Source: Streptococcus suis | GTDB lineage: Bacteria; Bacillota; Bacilli; Lactobacillales; Streptococcaceae | Assembly (NCBI RefSeq): GCF_024509525.1 | Contig: NZ_JAMWEM010000003.1 | Coordinates: 186,001-250,000, forward strand | Reading direction: 5' to 3' | Length of the DNA: 64,000 bases | Shown: in pieces, positions 58,678-64,000 of the stretch | Position numbering within the stretch: the first letter of the stretch is position 1 | How the letters are laid out: each line of letters opens with the position of its first letter | Position numbers and translations under genes: made by a program | Notes under the pieces: model-generated | What the model was told of the DNA's origin: nothing | Seen by the model: only the letters and a program-made list of their open reading frames with translations | Database searches by the model: none

Positions 58678-60438
58678 ATGGAAAATTCTTCATTACGAGT
58701 TCGTCTCCAAAAACTCGGAACAACTCTTTCAAATATGGTGATGCCGAATATCGGTGCATTCATTGCTTGGGGTGTTTTGACCTCGCTCTTCATTGAAACA
58801 GGCTGGTTACCAAACGAAACCTTTGCTACGATCGTCAGCCCAATGATTACTTACCTCTTGCCACTCTTGATTGGTTACACTGGTGGTTATAATGTCTATG
58901 GCCAACGTGGAGGTGTTATGGGGGCCATCTTGACCATGGGGGTGATTGCAGGATCTAGTGTTCCAATGTTTATCGGAGCTATGGTTGTAGGTCCTTTGGG
59001 GGCCTGGGTCATCAAAAAGTTTGATGAAAAAGTACAACCTAGCATTCGTCCTGGCTTTGAAATGTTGGTCAACAACTTCTCTGCTGGTTTGATTGGTTTT
59101 GCTTTGATGTTAGTGACTTTCAAGATTGTTGGTCCATTTGTTGAAAGTATGACAGGACTGATTGGTGATTGTGTACAAGCGATTGTCGATATGAAACTCT
59201 TGCCACTTGCTAACGTTATTATCGAGCCTGCTAAGATTCTCTTCCTTAATAATGCCCTCAACCACGGTATCTTTACACCGCTTGGAACTGAGCAAGTTTT
59301 GGAAGCTGGTAAGTCTGTTCTCTTCCTCTTGGAAGCCAACCCTGGACCAGGTCTTGGTATCTTACTTGCTTATGCTTTCTTTGGAAAAGGTTCTGCTAAG
59401 TCCTCTTCATGGGGTGCGATGGTCATTCATTTCTTAGGTGGTATTCATGAAATCTACTTCCCATATGTGATGATGAAACCAGCTCTTTTCCTTGCAGCCA
59501 TCGCTGGTGGTGTATCAGGTACCTTTGTCTTCCAAACTCTTAATGCTGGACTTGCGGCTGCAGCCTCACCTGGTTCAATCATCGCTATTACAGGTATGGT
59601 GCCAAAAGGTGATGGTTATCTTGGAAACGTGTTTGCTGTATATGCGGGTGTGTTTGCTGGTGCTCTTGCTTCCTTCCTTGTAGCAGCTATCATCTTGAAA
59701 GCTGATAAGTCAGAAGGGGAATCATTGGAAGCGGCTCAAGCGGCAACAAAAGCGGCTAAAGCTGTTGCAAAAGGCCAAGCTGTTGAGCCAGTGTCAGCTG
59801 AAATCTCAGCAGACTCAGTAAAACAAATCATCTTTGCTTGTGATGCTGGTATGGGAAGCTCTGCTATGGGAGCATCGCTCCTCCGCGAAAAAGTGAAAAA
59901 AGCTGGCTTGGATATCTCAGTGACCAACAAAGCTATTGCTAATTTGCAGGACACAGATTATACCTTGATTGTGACCCAGGAAGAATTGGCAGACCGTGCT
60001 GCTCAACGCACACCGCGTGCGATTCACGTAGCTGTTGACAACTTCCTGACTTCACCCAAATATGATGAAATCGTTTCTCAATTAGCTGGTCAAGTCAAAA
60101 TAGCTACATCTGAGGAAGTAAGTCAGGTAGCAGGTGCAGGAGTAGACTTGAACTACATTGACGAAGTGGTCTTTGCTTATGGTCAAGCTCAAGGCTCTGC
60201 AACCATGGGTCAAGCAACTTTGAGTGCCATCTTCCAGAATAAAGGGATTGGTATCCCAGTTGCGACTGTTCCTTATGAAAAACTAGCAGAGCACAATGCT
60301 AAAAATATTCTGATTGTTACGACTATTGCTCAACAAGCAGAAGTCCAACAAGCTGCGCCAAACGCTCAATTCTTAGTGGTGGATAGCTTGGTGACTACAC
60401 CGGAATATGACAAGATTGTCGCTCGTATGCACAAGTAA
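58678..60438 (+). CDS. mtlA: Mannitol-specific PTS transporter EIICB
   Basis: A 586-residue protein that imports and phosphorylates mannitol. Residues 1-345 are the EIIC membrane domain with GGIHEIYFPYV. After an Ala-rich linker, the EIIB domain carries phospho-Cys388 in FACDAGMGSSAMG. A second EIIB-like stretch (about 490-586, VVFAYGQAQGSATMGQ) lacks the cysteine. ATG 58678 with CAGGAGG is preferred; the frame opens upstream. EIIA is separate (mtlF). Confidence 0.93.
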   Translation: MENSSLRVRLQKLGTTLSNMVMPNIGAFIAWGVLTSLFIETGWLPNETFATIVSPMITYLLPLLIGYTGGYNVYGQRGGVMGAILTMGVIAGSSVPMFIGAMVVGPLGAWVIKKFDEKVQPSIRPGFEMLVNNFSAGLIGFALMLVTFKIVGPFVESMTGLIGDCVQAIVDMKLLPLANVIIEPAKILFLNNALNHGIFTPLGTEQVLEAGKSVLFLLEANPGPGLGILLAYAFFGKGSAKSSSWGAMVIHFLGGIHEIYFPYVMMKPALFLAAIAGGVSGTFVFQTLNAGLAAAASPGSIIAITGMVPKGDGYLGNVFAVYAGVFAGALASFLVAAIILKADKSEGESLEAAQAATKAAKAVAKGQAVEPVSAEISADSVKQIIFACDAGMGSSAMGASLLREKVKKAGLDISVTNKAIANLQDTDYTLIVTQEELADRAAQRTPRAIHVAVDNFLTSPKYDEIVSQLAGQVKIATSEEVSQVAGAGVDLNYIDEVVFAYGQAQGSATMGQATLSAIFQNKGIGIPVATVPYEKLAEHNAKNILIVTTIAQQAEVQQAAPNAQFLVVDSLVTTPEYDKIVARMHK

Positions 60439-60644
60439 TACTCTTCGAAAATCAAATTCAGCCGTCGTTGATTTGACTTGATGAGTACAAAGCTCCAGTG
60501 GAGCTTTGTAGCCTGCTACCTGAAAATGCAAAAGTAGCAGGGGCTCTCGAAATCGTACCGATGCGAACTACGTTTGTTTCATTTCCAGCCTTCAACTATC
60601 TCCCAGATAGTTGAAGCTAGCCTGATTTTGATTTTCATTGAGTA
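60439..60644. repeat. BOX-like intergenic element
   Basis: It starts TACTCTTCGAAAATC and ends GATTTTCATTGAGTA, the termini of pneumococcal BOX boxA and boxC modules. The interior holds strong hairpins (AAAGCTCC/GGAGCTTT, AACTATCT/AGATAGTT). It lies between mtlA and mtlR. Confidence 0.75.
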
Positions 60645-60664
60645 TCATTTATCTTAAAATGTAG

Positions 60665-60676
60665 TATAATAAATCT
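60665..60676 (+). promoter_or_regulatory. mtlR -10 box six bases before its start codon
   Basis: TATAAT at 60665-60670 is followed by AAATCT and ATG 60677. No ribosome binding site. The spacing is identical to that at 123 and 4241. Confidence 0.5.
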
Positions 60677-62629
60677 ATGCTATTAACAAAACGTGAAGAA
60701 CAACTGATGAAAGCTTTCCTCCAGATAGGGAAGCTTTCATTGAAAGAGATGGCGGAGATTTTGCAGGTATCATCTCGGACAGTTTATCGGACCTTGTCTG
60801 ATTTGACAGATTTTTTGGCCGAGCATGAAATTGACTTGGTTAAGGATGGGAAGAAGTATTATCTGGCTGGTGACTTATCAGCATTGGAAGACTACAAGAC
60901 CATGGATTCCTACTCTCCTAGTCAACGTTTGGAACTAATGACTTATCAACTCTTGACAAGTCAGGATGTGATAACCAATGAACAATTCCAAGAACAGTTT
61001 TTGGTTTCTAATGTGACAGTGATTCAAGATATTGCAGTCATTGAAAAGCGTTTGTCAGATTTTGGTGTGGAACTTGTCCGTCAAAAAGGCTATGGATTAT
61101 CGGGATCGGCTAGTCAGAAAAGACGAATATTAGCAATACTTTTAGCCAATGCAATTTCTATTCAAGACTTTTGGCAGGACGATTATGCCAGTTATTCAAG
61201 TTTGGACAAGGAAGTGGTGAAGGAAAGTCGTCGTGTCTTCGAGAGCCATCAAGCAGCTCTGGGGGACATTGACTCCAAGCTCAAGCAGTTGCTGATTGTT
61301 CTCTTGAGTCTGGCGGACAATCATGGGGAGTTAGACCATCGAATTGGCGTGTCTAAGGAAGCCTTGGATTTTTCCCAGAAGGTCTTTATGGACCTGGCCC
61401 AGACCAGCAAACGCTTCTACAATATCCAAGAAATCATCTTCTTTGCGACTATTTTAGATGAGTTGATAATCAAGCGGCAGGAGGTACCACTCTTCAGAGA
61501 AAGCTTTGACAGTGGTTTCTACTATAACATCTCCCAGCTAATCGACTCAGTCTCCCGCTTTACCAAGATTGATTTCATCAAGGATAGGCTACTCTTTCCC
61601 CTGCTCTTTAATCACATTCGACTGAGTTTGGCGGTGCCCATGCTCTTTCCAGACCACACTACGACCAATGTCGCCTATCTGGCTACCCAGAAAAATCCCT
61701 TTCTACATCGTTTGGTCAGTCTGGTCATGCAGGACATCTTCCCGACTTACTTGCACAACGAATACGAGTACGAACTAGTCACCCTGCACTTCGCTTCAAG
61801 CCTACGCAGAAGCCCGGACATCTACCCGATACACTTGCTTTTGGTCACGGACGAAAGGCCATTGACGACCAGTGTTTTGATGTCAAAAATCAAAAATATC
61901 GCACCTTTTGTGGAATGGATTGATGTGCAGAGTACGACAAATCTGTCTCAGTTGAACTTGGAGCACTATGATTATTGCCTGACGACCAAGCCTGTAGGGC
62001 AAGATGGTCTTCATCTGATTTCTACTTTTCCAAATACACAGGAAATTTTAGACTTGCAGGAAACCTTGCAGGCCATTCAAGAAAATCGGACGGTCTTGAT
62101 ACGGGAAGAAATCAGAGAAGAACGTCACTATGATTTGCAGGCCTATCTGACAGTCAGCAGTCAAGTCTTACAATCCTTCCACTTGACTCATATCGGTCAG
62201 CAGGCTAGTTTTGAAGAAGCGGTAGTAGCCATAGTAGAAGAGTTGGACCATGTGGCTGATAGAGCCTACTTAGCAGACAAACTCTTGACCCGCTTTGCTG
62301 CCAGTCCGCTGGCCATTCCTCAGACCAATCTGGCCCTCATTCACACCCAGTCCAGTCAGGTGACCCGCAGTCAATTTGTCATCGCTGAGCTGGAAAATAG
62401 CGTTTCTGCCCTTTCCATGAACAATCAGCTGGAAGAAGTCCAACGTATATTGGTCATGTTGACGCCTTTGGGCGTGGAGGCAGAAGTCCGTGAACTGATG
62501 ACCGCTATCAGTCAATCCATTATCGAAAACAAACTCTACACGGAGATTTACCGAACGGGCAACCAAGAAATCATCTACCAGTTGCTCAACTCAATCTTTA
62601 CAGAAACTATTAAGAAATTGGAGAATTAA
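60677..62629 (+). CDS. mtlR: PRD-containing mannitol operon activator
   Basis: A 650-residue transcription regulator. N-terminal helix-turn-helix ([20 protein letters not shown]), two PTS-regulation domains in the middle (His-containing [11 protein letters not shown] and [11 protein letters not shown]), then EIIB-like and EIIA-like domains. In this family mannitol EII components phosphorylate these domains and control DNA binding. It probably acts on the TTGTGACAAGA repeats before mtlA. Confidence 0.9.
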   Translation: MLLTKREEQLMKAFLQIGKLSLKEMAEILQVSSRTVYRTLSDLTDFLAEHEIDLVKDGKKYYLAGDLSALEDYKTMDSYSPSQRLELMTYQLLTSQDVITNEQFQEQFLVSNVTVIQDIAVIEKRLSDFGVELVRQKGYGLSGSASQKRRILAILLANAISIQDFWQDDYASYSSLDKEVVKESRRVFESHQAALGDIDSKLKQLLIVLLSLADNHGELDHRIGVSKEALDFSQKVFMDLAQTSKRFYNIQEIIFFATILDELIIKRQEVPLFRESFDSGFYYNISQLIDSVSRFTKIDFIKDRLLFPLLFNHIRLSLAVPMLFPDHTTTNVAYLATQKNPFLHRLVSLVMQDIFPTYLHNEYEYELVTLHFASSLRRSPDIYPIHLLLVTDERPLTTSVLMSKIKNIAPFVEWIDVQSTTNLSQLNLEHYDYCLTTKPVGQDGLHLISTFPNTQEILDLQETLQAIQENRTVLIREEIREERHYDLQAYLTVSSQVLQSFHLTHIGQQASFEEAVVAIVEELDHVADRAYLADKLLTRFAASPLAIPQTNLALIHTQSSQVTRSQFVIAELENSVSALSMNNQLEEVQRILVMLTPLGVEAEVRELMTAISQSIIENKLYTEIYRTGNQEIIYQLLNSIFTETIKKLEN

Positions 62630-62630
62630 C

Positions 62631-63068
62631 ATGGAATTTCAACAAAACCTCATTAAATTAAACCAGGCCTTCGCCAACAAGGAAGAGGCTATCCGCTATT
62701 GCGGACGTCAGTTGGTCCAAGCGGGTCATGTCAATGAAGCCTACATCGAAGCCATGATTGAGCGAAACGAAGAATTGTCTGTATACATGGGCAACTTCAT
62801 CGCTATTCCTCATGGAACAGATGCAGCCAAAAAAGAAGTCCTGTCATCAGGTATTACCATTGTGCAGGTGCCAGCAGGTGTCAACTTTGGTACAGAAGAA
62901 TCACCAAAGATTGCGACAGTCCTCTTTGGCATTGCAGGAGTGGGCGATGAGCATTTGGATATTATCCAAAAGATTTCAATCTTCTGTGCAGATGTGGATA
63001 ATGTGGTCAAGTTGGCAGATGCTCAGTCTGAAGAGCAAGTAGTAGCTTTGTTGAATAGTGTAGGATAA
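62631..63068 (+). CDS. mtlF: Mannitol PTS EIIA component
   Basis: A 145-residue phosphotransferase component. The phosphorylated His61 lies in FIAIPHGTD. It passes phosphate from HPr to the MtlA EIIB domain. It starts one base after the mtlR stop, so the two are coupled. Confidence 0.93.
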   Translation: MEFQQNLIKLNQAFANKEEAIRYCGRQLVQAGHVNEAYIEAMIERNEELSVYMGNFIAIPHGTDAAKKEVLSSGITIVQVPAGVNFGTEESPKIATVLFGIAGVGDEHLDIIQKISIFCADVDNVVKLADAQSEEQVVALLNSVG

Positions 63069-63082
63069 GTGAGGTAGAAAAG

Positions 63083-64000
63083 ATGAAACAAGCAGTTCAC
63101 TTTGGAGCAGGTAATATCGGACGTGGCTTTATCGGGGAAATACTCTTTGAAAACGGCTTTGAGATTGCCTTTGTTGATGTTAATGAAACCATTATTGATG
63201 CCTTGAACCAGCGTCATGCTTACGAGATTGAGATTGCAGAAGAAGGCCAACGGCATATCGCAGTTTCTGGGGTGCATGGGATTAACAACCGTCAAAATCC
63301 TGAAGAAGTTGTCGCAGCTCTTGCTACAGCTGACTTGGTGACGACAGCCATTGGGCCAAACATCTTGCCTTTCATTGCTGGCTTGGTAGCTGAGGGGATT
63401 GAAGCCCGTCGCCAAGCAGGCAATACCCAACCGCTTGATGTCTTGGCATGTGAGAACATGATTGGTGGCTCTGCCTTTCTTTACGAAGAAGTGAAAAAAC
63501 ACCTGTCAGAAGAAGGGATGGCTTACGCAGCAGAGTTTGTCGGCTTCCCAAATGCAGCGGTGGACCGCATTGTCCCAGCCCAAAGTCATGAAGATCCATT
63601 GTTTGTCGTGGTGGAGCCTTTCAACGAGTGGGTGGTTGAAACACAAGGCATGAAAAATCCAAATTTGAAGCTAGAGGGTGTTCACTATGAAGCGGATTTG
63701 GAGCCTTTCATCGAACGCAAACTCTTCTCGGTCAACTCAGGCCATGCGACTTCTGCCTACACAGGAGCTCACTTTGGAGCAACTACCATCTTAGAGGCCT
63801 TGCAAAATCCAGAGGTGAAAAGCAAGGTGGAAGCTGTTCTGGCGGAAATCCGTAGTCTTCTGATTGCCAAATGGGGCTTTGAGGAGCAAGCTTTGGTGGA
63901 CTACCACAAGGTCATCATCAGCCGTTTTGAAAATCCTTATATCGTGGATGACATTGCCCGCGTAGCTCGGACGCCAATCCGTAAGCTTGGTTATGACGAA
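63083..64000 (+). CDS. mtlD: Mannitol-1-phosphate 5-dehydrogenase (cut by window end)
   Basis: 306 residues are in the window of about 380 expected. It oxidises mannitol-1-phosphate to fructose-6-phosphate with NAD. The N-terminal Rossmann motif [13 protein letters not shown] binds NAD, and [14 protein letters not shown] contains the catalytic Lys region. GAGGTAGAAAAG precedes ATG 63083. The frame is open to the last base. Confidence 0.93.
   Translation, partial: MKQAVHFGAGNIGRGFIGEILFENGFEIAFVDVNETIIDALNQRHAYEIEIAEEGQRHIAVSGVHGINNRQNPEEVVAALATADLVTTAIGPNILPFIAGLVAEGIEARRQAGNTQPLDVLACENMIGGSAFLYEEVKKHLSEEGMAYAAEFVGFPNAAVDRIVPAQSHEDPLFVVVEPFNEWVVETQGMKNPNLKLEGVHYEADLEPFIERKLFSVNSGHATSAYTGAHFGATTILEALQNPEVKSKVEAVLAEIRSLLIAKWGFEEQALVDYHKVIISRFENPYIVDDIARVARTPIRKLGYDE

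Noticed and set aside
1..64000. Integrative conjugative element or further insertion sequences
   Set aside because: No relaxase, coupling protein, type IV secretion or transposase genes seen on either strand.

Overview
The window is a chromosomal segment of a low-GC Gram-positive coccus, almost certainly Streptococcus and most like S. suis. The species is inferred from gene order and protein features; no database search was possible. The chromosomal backbone is recognisable: ung, pyrC, plsY divergent from parE, then parC, ilvE, a DUF2969 gene, tRNA-Tyr and tRNA-Gln, rpsA, tRNA-Arg, a threonine aldolase, and the mannitol operon mtlA-mtlR-mtlF-mtlD, cut off by the window end. A BOX-like repeat (60439-60644) with termini like those of pneumococcal BOX supports the genus.

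Region 1 (1-17.4 kb) is backbone with an accessory block between parE and parC (6.36-11.46 kb). The block holds a class III Fic AMP-transferase, a DUF1232 membrane protein, a RelA/SpoT-like synthetase-fold protein, a two-subunit restriction-modification system in which nuclease and methylase are fused (BcgI-like) with a separate specificity subunit carrying 24-bp repeats, and a cloverleaf-like inverted-repeat element. Three tandem copies of a structured ~110-nt repeat lie between tRNA-Tyr and tRNA-Gln.

Region 2 (17469-57382, about 39.9 kb) is a complete-looking siphovirus prophage integrated in the 3' end of tRNA-Arg(CCG), bounded by a 17-bp duplicated att core. The minus-strand lysogeny block is cI repressor, small RNA, Abi_2/HEPN gene, integrase. 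The plus-strand early block holds small regulators, recombination proteins (AAA ATPase, Sak4-like ATPase, DUF669), a helicase and a primase-helicase, followed by an iteron-rich probable origin. Then come RusA, DUF1642, a reverse-oriented MazEF pair, ArpU, terminase, portal, MuF head protein, scaffold, capsid, connectors and tail. The tape-measure gene is split by an ORF-less group I intron and the tail-assembly chaperone is made by a probable -1 frameshift. Tail fibre genes, holins and a CHAP lysin follow. Next to attR lie a type III (RNA antitoxin) toxin-antitoxin-like unit and HicAB.

Region 3 (57.4-64 kb) resumes the backbone with threonine aldolase and the mannitol phosphotransferase operon.

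The common theme is the density of toxin, defence and RNA-structured modules. Two loci near opposite prophage ends (Abi_2 at 18.7-19.7 kb, ToxN-like at 55.55-56.27 kb) share one layout: consensus promoter, short structured RNA, intrinsic terminator, then the toxin-like gene a few bases on. A MuF head protein carries an extra C-terminal GNAT-like domain followed by a tiny ORF and a terminator, as in polymorphic toxin/immunity cassettes. In the chromosome, a Fic enzyme of the type known to modify GyrB/ParE sits between the two topoisomerase IV genes.
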